Assembly (NCBI RefSeq): GCF_004027225.2
Contig: NC_046358.1
Coordinates: forward strand, 2,322,720-2,386,719
Length of the DNA: 64,000 bases
Source: Strigops habroptila
Taxonomy: Eukaryota > Chordata > Aves > Psittaciformes > Psittacidae
Reading direction: 5' to 3'
Position 1 is the stretch's first letter. Every line of letters starts with the position of its first letter. The notes under the pieces are model-generated. The model ran no database searches and was not told where the DNA came from. It saw only the letters and a list, made by a program, of their open reading frames with translations. This document shows positions 45,056 to 58,068 of the stretch, in pieces. The position numbers and the translations under genes are program-made.

Positions 45056-48000
45056 TATTATTATAGTGGTTTAGCTGTCAAGATAAGAAATTGTAACAAA
45101 GTCAACTCAAATCAGTTGCAAGATAAGTGTAACGAGCTCTGAAGAAGAGAGAACATAGAAAACAATGTACAAGACACAACATAACATCTATTTTATATTA
45201 TATGTTATGGTGACCAGAGAAATGAGAACATGTTGAGTAAGTTTTCTCATGGTACATTTAGCTGAACCCCTGATCGTGTTGGTTGCAGTCTAAGTACACA
45301 GATTTAACAGAAGAATGCTTAATTTATACACATTTTAATGCCCAACAAAGTTACTATCCTCTTTAGAAATAAAAATTCAATGTTAGACAAAAAACTATGT
45401 GTTAAAATCCCAGTTCTTGATACCCTTTCTTAACATGGTAAGAAACATGGAATAGACTTCTAGAGTGAAACAATCCTTCAGGCAGTCTCATCATGACACA
45501 CATCTACTCTTTTGGACAAATATCCAGAAAGCTGTGTCCTTTTCCTGCAATAAAACCAAACTTCAGCACACAGACCACATCTGGCAAATTAAATATCTCC
45601 AACCACCTTAATGTGTATCTAGGATCTTATGGCATTCTCATCACTATAGCTCCTGATGTTCATATTCTGTTCTTACACTGTGCTAAGATGTTTTAAGGCT
45701 TTACTATGAGATGAAAGTTTCTGAGTAGTATATGATCACAGCTGTTGGATCCTGAATCTTCATGAAGTAAAAGGTGAGTAGCAGAATGCTTACACTAATA
45801 ATACTGTATGTCACTTGATATGCTGCACGGTATCTGAGACATCTGAAGGCGGCTGTCACATTTGATGCAGGGATGTTGCAGGGCTTGCGTTCCTTCTCTG
45901 GAATAAAAATTGGACAAATGACAGGTCACACCAGGATGTCTCAAGTGCTACCAGGCTGTTAGAGCTGAACAAATTACTTGGATGCCTACTTGATACAGTC
46001 AATGGACTCTAAAGGGCGATTCAGATCACCAGATAGTTGGTGATAACTTCATCTCAACTTCTCAGCTGTTCCTGAGAACCTGAGTAGCCTTCTGGACTTA
46101 ACCTTGGCACCTGATTTATTCCTCAGTCATGACAGAGATTTAGATGTATGGCTTACAGATAAATGCTTATATGTAGGTGCCTAAATCTGATGTCTTAAGC
46201 TGAAACTGAATCCTATCCTGTGTGTTTAAGACTAAGCAGACTCTCGCAACCTGAATGAGCAGTAATGCCGTCAAGAGAAAATATTGCAAAATGAAGCATC
46301 TTTCCCAAATAGAAACTGTTCTGGAAGGGAGGTTGATAAATAATGCTAAAAAGCTCAATTCAAGGAGGCAGTTTGCATCCCAAGGTTACTGTCTCAGGTA
46401 GGTGAGATGGCTGAGCTGCCACCCTAGTCCATACAGCTGGAGGACTCTGTCTCCACTGCAGCCCAGGGAGCTCAGACTACTCAGCATCTATCTCTTGGTC
46501 AGTCACAGCAGGCACATCCCTCCTGTCTTGAAAGGAAGGATTAAGGTGCCAAAGCATTGACACCTCTTGCTAATTTAGGTACTGTGATATCTGAGACACC
46601 AGTATGGGACTAGCACGTACGATAAAAGAGCTGCAGAAGACTTGTAGCAACCAGCTTTTCACTGGCACCTGTGCAAATATGGCAACAGTTCATATGGAAA
46701 CACCTAAATTTCAGTGAGATGGGTCTGATCCCTAATGTTTAATGAGGTTAATCCAATTCTTATTCAAGACATGATCTTGCTAGACTAGGTGGACTCTATC
46801 AGTTATGGTGTCAACAATAAGAACCTGAATAACATGAAATCCAGCATCATGCTTAAAATGGATGTAGAACTTGAGAGACATCTTTCATTTAAACACATAT
46901 ATACACAGCCATTTTTAAGCCTGTGCCAACATAAAAAGCTACATTGAACTTCTGATTCTGTTCAGTCATTTCTAATTTACTTAACTACACTGTGCAGGCG
47001 AAGAACAATTAATTTTTGCCTTCAGTAAACCAGTTGTGGCAATGTTTCTGATGAATATCATACTGCATGAAACAACATCCTGCAGGATCTGAAAACTGCA
47101 AGCCTCTGGGAGGGAGAAGGGAAATGTACTCTAGCAATAGTATAAATAACTAGAGTGAGATTTTATATAGGGTTTAGTTTTATAAATACTTTGGAGTATC
47201 TAGGACAAAGAGGCATCTAGAGGCATCATCCAGGACATGAGAAGTTTCATGGACTTGAGATCTGTGCTTCTATATCATTTACCTCCTTCTGAAAATCCTC
47301 TCCTTATATTATCAACTTCAGTAGATTGCACAAGCTCTGAACTTTACATCTTTTGATCTCAAAGCAGTTTGAAGGATGAGGGTCATTTAGGTTTTAGAGG
47401 TGAGAAAAAGTAGGCAAAAATAAGCTAAGAACTTTGCTCAAGGTTGAAAGAGGTTTCTTAGAGAAACCATTATCATATCACAGCATATCTATCAGCAGTG
47501 ACAAACATATCTTGGACCTATGTGAATTCTCATATAGATCAAAATACCTTGAAAGCATCCTGACACATTTCTGTTCAGGTTTTGTAAAATTAAAGAATTT
47601 TTTCTGTACCTGAAAAAGTTGAATCTGCAGCTAGGTTGAAGCTCATCCAATAGTGGGAATACCGATAGCAGAATCCTCAAAATTGCAGACACCCTCCCCA
47701 GTCTCAAGAAATGTGAGACATTTGTAAATAAAAAAATAAATGTGGAGTGGTTTGGTCCTTCACAAGGATTTAACTCATCCAAAGTGATAGCAAACTAGTG
47801 CAAGAATTGAAATTGCATTTCAGATTTTCCCTTTTGAGACACCATAACTAATTTTAAATGCCAAAGGGAAGTGGTCCCAGAGGTAACATTGCAATTACTT
47901 CTTAGAAGCACAAGCCCAAGTATACTTTTAAGTCACAAACAATTCTAGTTGCAGTAAAAGTTGTTAAAATTGCCTGTTGCCTGTTCAAGACTTGCTGAAC

Positions 48001-49792
48001 TGTGCGTTACACTTCAAATCTCAAGAGATCAAATATCTTAGTAGATTTGTGGAGTTTCAAGAGGATTGTCTAAACATGGAATTTTATCCAGTTATTCCTA
48101 TTTTGTGCCAAATGACTTCTGTGAGGGTAAAGCACACCAATACTCTGATTTTGGTCTGAAGACATCAGGAAATGCAGAATCTGATACATCTCATAAGGTG
48201 AAATCCTCATCAGATGTCCTGAAGTTAGTTATCTAGGTCTAAGCTACTAACTTTCTGTATAGTTAACAGGGAAAATAGCCATTTTCAGAGCACAAGGGAA
48301 ACACTTCCTCCATAATCAGCTCAGAGGAATCAGCATTTCTAGACAGTAGTTGACCTCTTTGTCAGGAGAGAGGAAGATAAATACCTATATTTGATGAAAT
48401 GACTTGTCAAGGGCCAGCGGAGTGGGAAGGCAGTGGTGGAACAGACAGGCTAGATAGTTTCCCCTGGCACCAGGTATTCATCTCTTTCCCATCCATCTCC
48501 TTCCCCATCCATCTGCCTGGACCCAAGATGGGCACCTCAGGAAGTCAGAAGAGTTCTCAGGGAACTGCACAGGATTCAGTAAATATATATATATATACAC
48601 ATAACTTCAGCTGTCTGAACTGCAAAACTTTGGGCTCAGTGACTGGGTTTATCTCATGACATATTTTTGATGAGGTGTTCGTGCTGGATGAGGTGTGCCA
48701 AAAGTTCAGACAAACTTTTGGAGGCCTGAGGGGAAATAAGACCTCACTTTGGACCTGCTTCCATTAGGAATATAAGCATCTTCAGCCAGGATAAAGAGGT
48801 GTGCTTGTCTCTGAGGAGAGGCCATCATCTGTAACCCTCTCCTAGGGCTAGGTGCTTAAAAACCAAGTGTTCCTCAAAACCAAGATGTTCTTTTTTATCT
48901 TGTGCCCAGTAACACTAGAAAGAGGCAGCTTTGTCAGCCAGCTGTGATTTTCTTTGCCAGAGCTGGAAAAATCTTAACAGGGAAGGATCATAACACTCTC
49001 ATCCAGTTTCTGATACTCTTTCTCTGAACATCTGTTTTTGGCTGCCATCAGAAATCGATACCCCTGAGTTGACCCATCTCTCACCACAGAGCTACTCTCA
49101 TATTCTTGGAAGTGGGGCTGCCCTGTTGGAACAGCAGGATGGGAGCACAGACAGCTCTATCATTGAACAGCCAGCTCAAGCAGGCACCAAACTGTTGGCA
49201 AGCTCTGTTTGGTGATCTTTTTTTATCCTGCTGCTTCAGGAGAACCTCCAGTCTTTCCCTGCAGTTGCTCATTCACATCTCTACACATACGGTCTTCTTT
49301 GACGTGGTCTTTTGCAGCAGGATGCCTGGAATTGTATAAAGCTGTCCCTGTGAATGAATCAAATAGTGGGGAGTCCAAATAAAGTGAAGGAAAATACCCC
49401 GTATCAATGAAATCCCCATACTAATAATTGTCTGTGCATTTGCACTTCACATTTGTCACTGAAAATTACACTTCACCTATTTGCATATCTGGCTAATCTC
49501 ATACAACCAGTGAGGGATGAAAATTAATCATTTTCAAGTATCTATTCCTAAAGAGAAATGATTCCTGAAATTCGTGATATGCCTTCAAAAAACTATTTCA
49601 TATGCCTATTGCTCTTGAACTTCAATTGAAACCTTGACAAAGATTGACTTTTACTGCTTACTATAACTATACAGACCAGTTGTAGATGGCTTCATATGTC
49701 TCCTGAGCCACTCCAACAGTCACTGCCATCATTCATGTCTCATATGAATATCCTGTATTCTTACAAAGTGTATGTTAGCCAAAATGTAGAAC
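45056..49792. other. Intergenic, 4.7 kb without recognised repeats or genes
   Basis: AT-rich DNA upstream of OR-5, with only small unrelated ORFs. A (TA)n run lies at about 48583-48600. It is notable as the longest stretch here with no visible CR1. A non-coding exon of OR-5 may lie within it. Confidence 0.45.
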
Positions 49793-50311
49793 CAGTTCTG
49801 GTGTCCTCAACATAAAAAGGACACGGAGCTGTTGGAGTGAGTCCAGAGGAGGGCCACGAGGATGATAAGAGGGCTGGAACACCTCCCATATGAAGACAGG
49901 CTGAGAGAGTTGGGGCTGTTCAGCCTGGAGAAGAGAAGGCTGCGTGGAGACCTCATAGCAGCCTTCCAGTATCTGAAGGGGGTCTACAAGGATGCTGGGG
50001 AGGGACTCTTCCTTAGGGACTGTAGTGGTAGGACAAGGGGTAATGGGTTCAAACTTAAACAGGGGAAGTTTAGATTAGATATAAGGAAGAAGTTCTTTAC
50101 AGTGAGGGTGGTGAAGCACTGGAATGGGTTGCCCAGGGAGGTTGTGAATGCTCCATCCCTGGCGGTGTTCAAGGCCAGGTTGGACAGAGCCTTGAACCAC
50201 GTGGTTTAGGGCAAGGTGTCCCTGCCCATGGCAGGGGGGTTGGAACTAGATGATCTTAAGGTCCTTTCCAACCCTTACGATTCTATGATTCTATGATTCT
50301 ATGATTCTATA
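49793..50311 (+). repeat. CR1 LINE, 5'-truncated, with a four-unit tail
   Basis: It encodes the ORF2 C-terminus ([20 protein letters not shown], then [10 protein letters not shown] and [15 protein letters not shown]) and ends in four ATTCTAT(G/A) units. It forms the outer part of the left inverted arm. Confidence 0.97.
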
Positions 50312-50689
50312 ATATGGTTAAGTTGTGAATATTCACCTGTTTTTTCACTTCTCCATATTTGCTGTGAAGAAGGTGTTTCTTAGGAGGAAAAAAGGATTTT
50401 TTCCTTAAGCAAAATTCAATTATATTATTACTGTGTGCTTTTTTACTGTCTGCAATGCAACCAGGGCAGATTTTCCTGTCTGTCTTTTGTATGGTGCTGT
50501 CAGATATGAAAATGTGCAACATGAAAGAGGTCGTGACTGATTTCTTTTTCTCCTTTAAAGGTACTATCCAGTTGTAAAATTCAGGTTGGGTTATAGTTCT
50601 GGCTTTAAAATTCCCAATGTTTTGGGGATCAAAAAAGTTACCATTTACTATTCCAGTGCCATTATTTTTTTATTCTATGTGCAAAAGAC

Positions 50690-50808
50690 AGAATCATAGA
50701 ATTGTAGAATCACAGAATGTTTGGGTTGGAAGGGACCTTTAAAGATCATATAGTTCAACCCTCCTGCCATGGGCAGGGGCATCTTTCACTAGATCAGGTT
50801 GCCCAAAG
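50690..50808 (-). repeat. CR1 LINE 3' tip (in left arm)
   Basis: AGAATCATAGAATTGTAGAA tail through GATCAGGTTGCCCAAAG. Its inverted twin is at 58295-58413. Confidence 0.92.
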
Positions 50809-51034
50809 TTATGTGCAAAGATGCATGTATCTGTCACTAACACCTTCCTTATACCCATGGGGCATTATAAATTTGGAATCAAGACTTTCAAACCTTCATA
50901 CCCAAGACTCCTATTGCAGAAAGCTGAGTAAATCTGATTATGCTTTGCTAAGGCACCTTGTTTCCTCTAAGTAGGCTGTTTTCCACTGAAAATCTTTTAT
51001 TCTCTTAAATACTTTGGCACATACAGTATGTGAG

Positions 51035-51092
51035 ATCATAGAATCATAGAATGGTTTGGGTTGGAATGGACCTTAAAGCTCACGTAGTTCCA
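51035..51092 (-). repeat. CR1 LINE 3' tip (in left arm)
   Basis: ATCATAGAATCATAGAATGG through CTCACGTAGTTCCAG. Its inverted twin is at 58011-58068. Confidence 0.9.
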
Positions 51093-51248
51093 GCTGAGAT
51101 GAGCTGTTTAGATGCAAAACAAATTTTAGAGCCAACATAAACACCAAGAACAAGAAGATTAAAGATTAACATGTAACTATCATTCACCTTGGACTGCACA
51201 TGCATATGCACACACACATGGAGTAGTGTTTATTACTTAGTGGCACTT

Positions 51249-51512
51249 CATAGAATCATCATCTATTATTATCTAGCACCCTGTCCAATTGCATCTTGAA
51301 ATCCTCAAGTGACAGGGACTCTACATCCCTGGTGAGGTTTTTCCAGTAAATGATTGTTCTTACTGTAAAAGATTTATTTCTTCTATTGAGATGAAATCTC
51401 TCCCAGTGCAATTTGTACCTGTTGCCCCCTGTCTTCTCCATACAGCTCCTTGTGAATAGAGAGCCTTTGTCCTCTTTGTAGCCACACTTTAAGTACTCTG
51501 TCTTCATATATA
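51249..51512 (-). repeat. CR1-like LINE 3' fragment, old subfamily
   Basis: The minus-strand frame ends KMQLDRVLDNNR and contains FTVRTIIYWKNLTRDV, which parallels the CR1 C-terminus ([25 protein letters not shown]). It is diverged and lies just inside the left inverted arm. Confidence 0.8.
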
Positions 51513-51639
51513 AGAAACTGTATTTCCTCTACCTGAGTAACTGTATCCTTAAAAACTTATTATCATGGAAAGTGGGTATTTCAACCAATTCAGAAAATGA
51601 GGTTTATGTTTAGCTCTAATATGCTAGAGGGCACTAATA

Positions 51640-51900
51640 GGACTTAATGGCCCTGATGATTCTCACCTGGACCACTCCACACACATGCCCGTGCCCATGG
51701 CCCAGGAGCCCTATTTAAGCTTAGTCTAGGGCTGTCAATCCTTCCTTGACTACACTGGAGATGTGTCTGGCTGCAGCTGTGTCTTTACCTCTTGGATAGA
51801 TCCTGGATCAAGAGCACAGCTTTGTCTCTAACCCTGCTCCTGGCCCACCTCCCTTTGCTCCTGATGGCCCATTGTAGATGGATCCTCTACTTCTAAATTT
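51640..51900 (+). repeat. Unclassified interspersed repeat, possibly LTR-like
   Basis: CTCACCTGGACCACTCC, GGAGCCCTATTTAAGC (a TATA-like box) and TGTGTCTGGCTGCAGCTG. It resembles part of 41355-41530. A promoter-like TATTTAA near the middle would suit a solo LTR, but no ends were found. The age looks old. Confidence 0.3.
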
Positions 51901-52551
51901 CGTTGGACTCTAATTGAAAACACTGCTCACTCTGTCTAACCCAGGTATGAAATATCCCTGAATATCTCCAATATTAAATCCCCTTTTTTTTTCTTCATAA
52001 AACTACTTGGTTTTCAGGCTGGACTCTGATGCTGTGCTCCATTTCTCCTTAAAGGTATTTTCTTCCTGTTCCCAACCTATCTCATACACTAGAAGTTACT
52101 AGGAGCTCTCATTCTACTAGGTGTATGCATTTCCTGCTGTCTCTACATGGCAATGTGGATACAAGATTTGCATTCAGTTTGATGTCACAGTTGACTGGTC
52201 ACATCATTGCACTGCTTATACCTGGCATGTAGTTGCATCTGTTCCCCAAAGAATTTCTAAGCTCTAAACCCCAGATGTTGGCAGAAGTAGTCATAAATGC
52301 ATAGCTTATCATTGTGAATACAATTCAAAAGCAGGATGGGACCAGCTGTGGTGGTCAAGCATGGAAACTTGGCAAGATAAACTGACCAGCAGCCTGCTTA
52401 GTGGCCACTGGCCCCTTTTAATGCCACTTCTCTTGCTCTTCCCTCATCAGCCATGATACCTCAGTTACTCCACCATTGTCTCCTCCCAAAGAAATGACCC
52501 ACCCTGATCACTTCCCCATGTTCATTCCAGTTTTGCCACATTCATGCCTGA

Positions 52552-52613
52552 TCTAGGGGTTGGACTAGATGACTTTTAAGGTCCCTTCCAACCCAAACTA
52601 TTCTATGATTTTG
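52552..52613 (+). repeat. CR1 LINE 3' tip
   Basis: GGGGTTGGACTAGATGACTT through CCAACCCAAACTATTCTATG. Confidence 0.92.
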
Positions 52614-53856
52614 TTATTCCTGGTACCCAGGTAAACTAGACCCATGGTGTTTCTGGAACGTTGGTACTGCTGTCCTCATGAGGTTCTGCTCCCCAGAGGT
52701 GCCCAATGCTTCCCCTTCAACCATCTCTGAAGTCTGCCCATCTTTAGCACCTCTGGTGCCCTCCTCACCATGGGTGAAATTTGGCTTTCCATCATGGCGC
52801 TGTTAATTTGACAGTTCATCATTGTAAGTTATGTCCACTGTTTTTTGATGGTGCATTCAGTGTGTTTGAAAACAAGCTAGGGACTAGTCACCTTCCTAAA
52901 TCTCTTTTCTAAGATGAACATTGTGTCACAGCTGTGTCTGAACCACTGTTTCTACACAGCTAAGATTCAGGTCCCTAATTTTGTGTATCTCATATTTACT
53001 TCTCCCTCTTTGATAATCTTCATTATCAAAGGAGTGAAATATTTATCTCCTAAGGTAACTTTTCCCAAGTGTGGCACATAAGAAGAGCTTCCCCACAAGT
53101 ATTTTGAAACAAAAGCTCTCCTTTTCTCTGCTGCTCCTAAGGGCTTCAGTTGGTGTGGTGTGGTCTGGCATTGGTTCTGTTAATGAATAAGTATTTGTGC
53201 GTGGTGATCCATCACCTTAGATGACATTTTCTATTTAAACCCACAGCTGGGACTTGCAAATTTTTTTGTTTGTCTCTTAAAAATAGATGGGTTTTCTGTA
53301 TCAGCAAAGGGTCCTATAAAGATGTCACATAGAATTAATTGCATCGAGCTGTGTGTGATTGCTAAACCTTATCTGGGGAATGCACATATGTAGCATTCAT
53401 TTATTTGATCTTAAACCAGCACTGCTCATTAGTAAGGTTAAACCTGGCTTCTGCACTGCCAACTGGAGATGTTCCTGGTTTCAAACATATTAGCCCAGAT
53501 TTATTCTTAGCACATATCCATGGGGACCTGGATATCCTCTTTGCCCCATCATTCCCTCTTGGAGGGAACTAAATGTGAGGGATGCTTCTCAATCTGAAAA
53601 ATACAGTTCCTTATGGAGTGACATAAAGAGAACTCTTTACAGTATGGGTGGCATGTGGGGAAGGAGTGCAAGTGGGGCTTTGAGTACGATTTGTGGGTTT
53701 AAGGCTAAAATCAGATAGTATAGCTACACCCTGACAGAGGAGAAAGTGGCTTGCTATATCTTACAGCAATGACATGTACAAACACATGGGTCTTCATGAT
53801 TGCTATCATCTTTTTCTTGTAGTTTCAATGGTCAGCAGCCAAATGGGGACTGAAAC
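52614..53856. other. Downstream of OR-6, nothing else recognised
   Basis: Includes the likely OR-6 3' UTR (poly(A) signal at 53505-53500 on minus). No repeat or gene recognised in the rest. Confidence 0.5.
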
Positions 53857-54849
53857 TCAAGAATGTCCAAGTTTATATTGTTTATATGACACCTCTTTGC
53901 CAGCTTGATCTCTAAAGGAAACTAGAACTTTTTTTAGGAGTCTCTTGAGAGCAGCCCTCACCTCCATGTTCCTCAGGCTGTAGATCAGGGGGTTCAGCAT
54001 GGGAATCACCATGGTGTAGACAACAGACACTGCTTTGTCCTGGTTCAGGGAGTAGGTAGAACTGGGGCGGAGGTACATGAAGATCATAGTCCCATAGAAA
54101 ACGGAGACTGATGTCAAATGTGAGGCACAGGTGGAGAAAGCTTTGTGCCTGCCCTTTGAGGAGCGCATCCTCAGGACAGTGGTAAGGATATAACCATAAG
54201 AGACAGCAATGAATGCTAAAGTGCTGAGTGCAACAAGAATAGCAATGGTAAAAAGCACATGTTCATTGACAGTAGTGCTGGAGCACGAAAGTTTCAGGAG
54301 TGGAGGAATGTCGCAGAAGAAGTGGTTGATGAAATTAGGGCCACAGAAGCGCGCACTGAACACTGAGCTGACAAGCACCATTTGACTCACAGAAGCTATT
54401 AAGTAGGATCCCACAGCCAGTTGCACACAAACCTTCTGCGACATGGTGGTCATGTAGAGTAGGGGGTTACAGATGGCCACGTACCGGTCGTAGGCCATTG
54501 CAGCCAGCAGGTAACATTCGGTGATGATGCAGAATCCGCAGAAGTACATCTGGGCTGCACACCCTGGCAAAGAGATGGCTTTCCTTTCTTCAAAGAAGCT
54601 CACCAGCATTTTGGGAGCAACTGCTGAGGAATTACCTAGGTCTACCAGAGAGAGGTGGCAGAGGAAGAAGTACATGGGGGTGTGGAGTCGAGAGTCAAGC
54701 CTGATTAAAGCAATCATGCCGAGGTTCCCCAACAGCGAGGTGACACAGATCAGAAGGAACAGCACAAACAGAATGACCTGCAGCTCCCAGATATCTGTGA
54801 TTCCCAAGAGAATGAACTCATCAACAGTTGCATTGTTTCTTCTGACCAT
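53857..54849 (-). CDS. Olfactory receptor, family 5/8/9-like (OR-6), intact
   Basis: This is an odorant receptor of 330 residues with an unusually long polar tail after TM7 (about 25 residues beyond LKRLLKK). Visible features are the sequon NAT at 6-8, GN at 41-42, PMYFF at 58-62, loop cysteines C97 and C179, MAYDRY at 118-123, SY at 217-218, KAFSTCASH at 236-244 and PMLNPLIY at 283-290. The upstream in-frame codon at 54864 is GTG, so the ATG at 54849 is the start. An acceptor with a long pyrimidine run (TTTTTCTCCCCTCCTAAAG, AG at 54870-54869) lies just before it. A minus-strand AATAAA lies at 53505-53500. The gene sits inside the spacer of the 1.4-kb inverted repeat, so recombination between the arms would flip it. 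Confidence 0.93.
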   Translation of the reverse strand: MVRRNNATVDEFILLGITDIWELQVILFVLFLLICVTSLLGNLGMIALIRLDSRLHTPMYFFLCHLSLVDLGNSSAVAPKMLVSFFEERKAISLPGCAAQMYFCGFCIITECYLLAAMAYDRYVAICNPLLYMTTMSQKVCVQLAVGSYLIASVSQMVLVSSVFSARFCGPNFINHFFCDIPPLLKLSCSSTTVNEHVLFTIAILVALSTLAFIAVSYGYILTTVLRMRSSKGRHKAFSTCASHLTSVSVFYGTMIFMYLRPSSTYSLNQDKAVSVVYTMVIPMLNPLIYSLRNMEVRAALKRLLKKVLVSFRDQAGKEVSYKQYKLGHS

Positions 54850-54869
54850 AGCCTGAATGAACACGAGTC

Positions 54870-55888
54870 TTTAGGAGGGGAGAAAAATCAAAGAACACAA
54901 GTAAGTTACAACTCTGGATAGAGGAATAAATAAGTCATAATGATACTGGGAATGTCAGGTAGGGATGTAATAGAAGAAAATGGCATGCTGCTTTATTTTA
55001 ACAGAACCCTAGCTGCCTGTTACTATGCAAGAACTAAATGCTTAATTCTCTTGAGAAGCTTGCTGTTATCCATTTAACACCTCCGTAATGACAGTCTCAA
55101 AGAAGGATTACTTTTGTTCCATTGCTGAGATTGTTCCAGGAAAGAGGAGAAACTTGTTAGTCTTTCTGATCTTTTTGAGCTTTTTCTGTTTAGTTCTATT
55201 GTTCAATTCTCCTCAAATGCTTATCTGTGTGCATGGTGCCTGGGAGGAATAATAGGATGATTCTGGTTATCTGCTCTCTTGTTCTTCAATAGTGAAGCTC
55301 TCAGCTTCTAAGAACGACACTTAAGTTGGCCACTGCAATTCTGAGAAGTCCCCATAAGAAGATACCCCCAAATTTTAATAAATAAACAAAAATCCATGTA
55401 GCAAAGCAGTTTATATTAAAAAGCAGATGCTAATTTCATTAAAGCTTATTTGCTGATTCCAAACATAACAATTCAAAGTTGAAGGCAGGGGCAGCGTAGT
55501 CACGGACATTGCCCTGTGTCCCTGAGCCTGTTTGTGCTAATGGCAGGGAGGAAAGTTTGTCCTGACAAAAATCATACTTGCTTTTGTCCAGTGTTAAAAA
55601 AGGAGCTGCACATAAATTGAACCTGCTTCCTAGGTGGATAGCTGCACTTGAGGTATCTGTTCAAGGCTTCATTTACAGGCATCAAAAAGAAATAGGCACT
55701 TTAAGGCAAAATTCACATAAGCCACTTGAAATGTCTACTTACTTTGGGGTGAAACGACTTTCCTCTTAGAGGTGCTGGTTTCTTATCACTGCTTATAAAA
55801 AGCACACAATGATTAGATAAGCTGTAGAAGTCTGTCTCTGTAGGGGATAATATTAAGTCAGACAAATCAGACAATCAGACTCTATAGG
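54870..55888. other. Upstream of OR-6, nothing recognised
   Basis: AT-rich sequence with no CR1 and no gene recognised. Confidence 0.5.
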
Positions 55889-55957
55889 CATAGAATCATA
55901 GAATGGTTAGGGTTGGAAAGGACCTTAAGATCCTCTAATTCCAACCCCCTGCCATGT
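55889..55957 (-). repeat. CR1 LINE 3' tip
   Basis: CATAGAATCATAGAATGGTT through CCAACCCCCTGCCATG. Confidence 0.9.
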
Positions 55958-57453
55958 TAAATAACAGCATATCTATGGGTGAAACAAAGGAAAGAACACT
56001 ATAACCTCATTACCACCTTTTCACTTCTCTTAAAACACTGACTTGAAGAAAAATGCCTCTTGTTTTCAGGTTGTGCTCTTGTTTTGACATTCCTGTTTAG
56101 AGTTCTGTAGGAAATAACTGTTAATTGCAGGTGTATTAACCTGAGCTTGCATGATGGAGCTTCTTACTGAAACAAGTCTCATGAGTTGTTGCTATTTGCA
56201 TTGTACTGAGAAATCAAGTGTACTTTCAGACAGTTACAGTAGTTGAACTGATTAGCAGCAACTTTCAGAGCCCAACTGCTTGATTGCTATTAATTTTGTG
56301 TGCTATAGGAAGTTCTAAAGGCAGTTTGACTATTTGTAGTGACGAACACTATGGTCTGTATAAGTAGATGCTATTAAACAATTCTTCTTTTGCTGTAACC
56401 CCGCATTTCAGTGCTCACTGAGCCAATATTAGAACTTCAGTGGATTTTGGTGGCTTGAGATTAAGACTTAAACACACCTTTAGGACTCAAATGCACATTT
56501 AAGACTCAAACCAACCTGCACCTGCTGTAACCACAGAGAATGGCTGAACTGAAGCTATCACAGATCTGCGCCAGCCAAGGGCAGAGACTTCTCTTGTGAA
56601 GTACTGACCTGAATGTCAGTACTGAATATCTGACTAAATACAAATTTCCAGGAGCAAGAGTCCAAAAGTCTCCATGTGTTAGGAAAAGAAGCCACATGGA
56701 CATGTACAAATATTTGTTCTCCTATTTTCCAAAATAAGAAAAGAATCCAGCTTTGGTCAAAACAATTTTCCTCTCTATGACTGCATTTTTGGGGGTAGAC
56801 TTTCCTTTTAGCATTCCTTATATAAAAATTCATTAATTTTTACTGTTCTGTATACGAGCAGAGACTATAACTATGTGCATTCTGTGTGCAAGATTTCAGG
56901 TACAGAGTAAGGCTAGAGAATAAAACAGTGACACAATAAACAGTCTGTCAGACTTTATAACATTTCAGGCTATAAATATGTTTCCTACCTTGGAAACTAA
57001 GGTTAAAAATGATGCTTTCATTTCCTCAGGAACAAATGCTGCTAGAAAGCTGGACACAGAAAGGCATTTAGAGAAGCTCTGACTATGGCATCAAGTTGGC
57101 ACATTCTGCCCCTCCTTGTCTGGCATTAACTACAGATCAGATGGTGTGCAGAGTCAGCTAAGGAATAGCAATGTCTTCCCAATCAACTTCCACAACCAGT
57201 GTCCCTTAAATGCTGTAGGTGTCCCAGAGGAATCAGAGTGATGCAATGGCTGCAGTCTGCTGAGATCTCTGGTTCATGAATACAGAGTTCCTCAGGGGGA
57301 AAAAAACCCTCAGGAACATAAGCAGAGAAATATGAATAAGAATAAGAATATTCTTTTCCAGGAAATACTATAATTCTGACAATAAGTTGGCACTTTCTTT
57401 TTGTGTTGTTTTACATACGTGACATTTTCTCTCTGGCCACAGATCCTCGTAAG
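55958..57453. other. Intergenic, nothing recognised
   Basis: No gene or repeat recognised. Confidence 0.5.
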
Positions 57454-57704
57454 TCATAGAATCCCAGCCTGGTTTGGGTTGGAAGGGACCTTAAAGCTCA
57501 CCCAGTTCCAAGCCCCTGCCACGGGCAGGGACACCTTCCACTAGAGCAGGTTGCTCCAAGCCCCTGTGTCCAACCTGGCCTTGAACACTGCCAGGGATGG
57601 GGCAGCCACAGCTTCTCTGGGCACCCTGTGCCAGCGCCTCAGCACCCTCACAGGGAAGAACTTCTGCCTAAGAGCTCGTCTCAATCTCCCCTCTGGCAGG
57701 TTAA
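57454..57704 (-). repeat. CR1 LINE 3' fragment
   Basis: TCATAGAATCCCAGCCTGG tail through CTCCCCTCTGGCAGGTTAA. Common subfamily, well preserved. Confidence 0.95.
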
Positions 57705-57854
57705 CATGGGGCCATACATGCAGAGGATTGCTGGCCTTGTGAAACGATCAGCCTTTATATGAGGACTAGAAGGAGCTGACATGAAGGGAGGGGAATCACT
57801 GTTTCAAGTTTTGCTGGTCCTCATAAAACAATACACATGCAAGCTGAATTCCAG

Positions 57855-57898
57855 TCACAGAATCATAGAATCATAGAATTGTAAGGGTTGGAAAGGAC
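57855..57898 (-). repeat. CR1 LINE 3' tail of 44 bp, cut off at the right arm
   Basis: TCACAGAATCATAGAATCAT, then GTAAGGGTTGGAAAGGAC, stopping abruptly where the right inverted arm begins. It may be the severed end of the CR1 whose body continues beyond 59310. Confidence 0.88.
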
Positions 57899-58010
57899 TG
57901 CATGTGCAGTCCAAGGTGAATGATAGTTACATGTTAATCTTTAATCTTCTTGTTCTTGGTGTTTATGTTGGCTCTAAAATTTGTTTTGCATCTAAACAGC
58001 TCATCTCAGC

Positions 58011-58068
58011 TGGAACTACGTGAGCTTTAAGGTCCATTCCAACCCAAACCATTCTATGATTCTATGAT
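58011..58068 (+). repeat. CR1 LINE 3' tip (in right arm)
   Basis: Exact inverted twin of 51035-51092. Confidence 0.9.

Larger units (their letters stand above)
49793..51204 (+). repeat. Inverted repeat, left arm (1,412 bp)
   Basis: This arm is the reverse complement of 57899-59310, with exactly the same length. Reading base by base I found about six transitions, all in the first ~360 bp (the CR1 part) and several at CpG sites. I found none in the remaining ~1,050 bp. The arm contains a 5'-truncated CR1 (49793-50311), a unique stretch, and two minus-strand CR1 tips (50690-50808 and 51035-51092). On the inner side it runs on into ordinary CA-rich sequence. Confidence 0.95.

Noticed and set aside
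54850-54864. Five-residue N-terminal extension of OR-6
   Set aside because: The codon at 54864 is GTG, not ATG. The ATG at 54849 gives a normal OR N-terminus.
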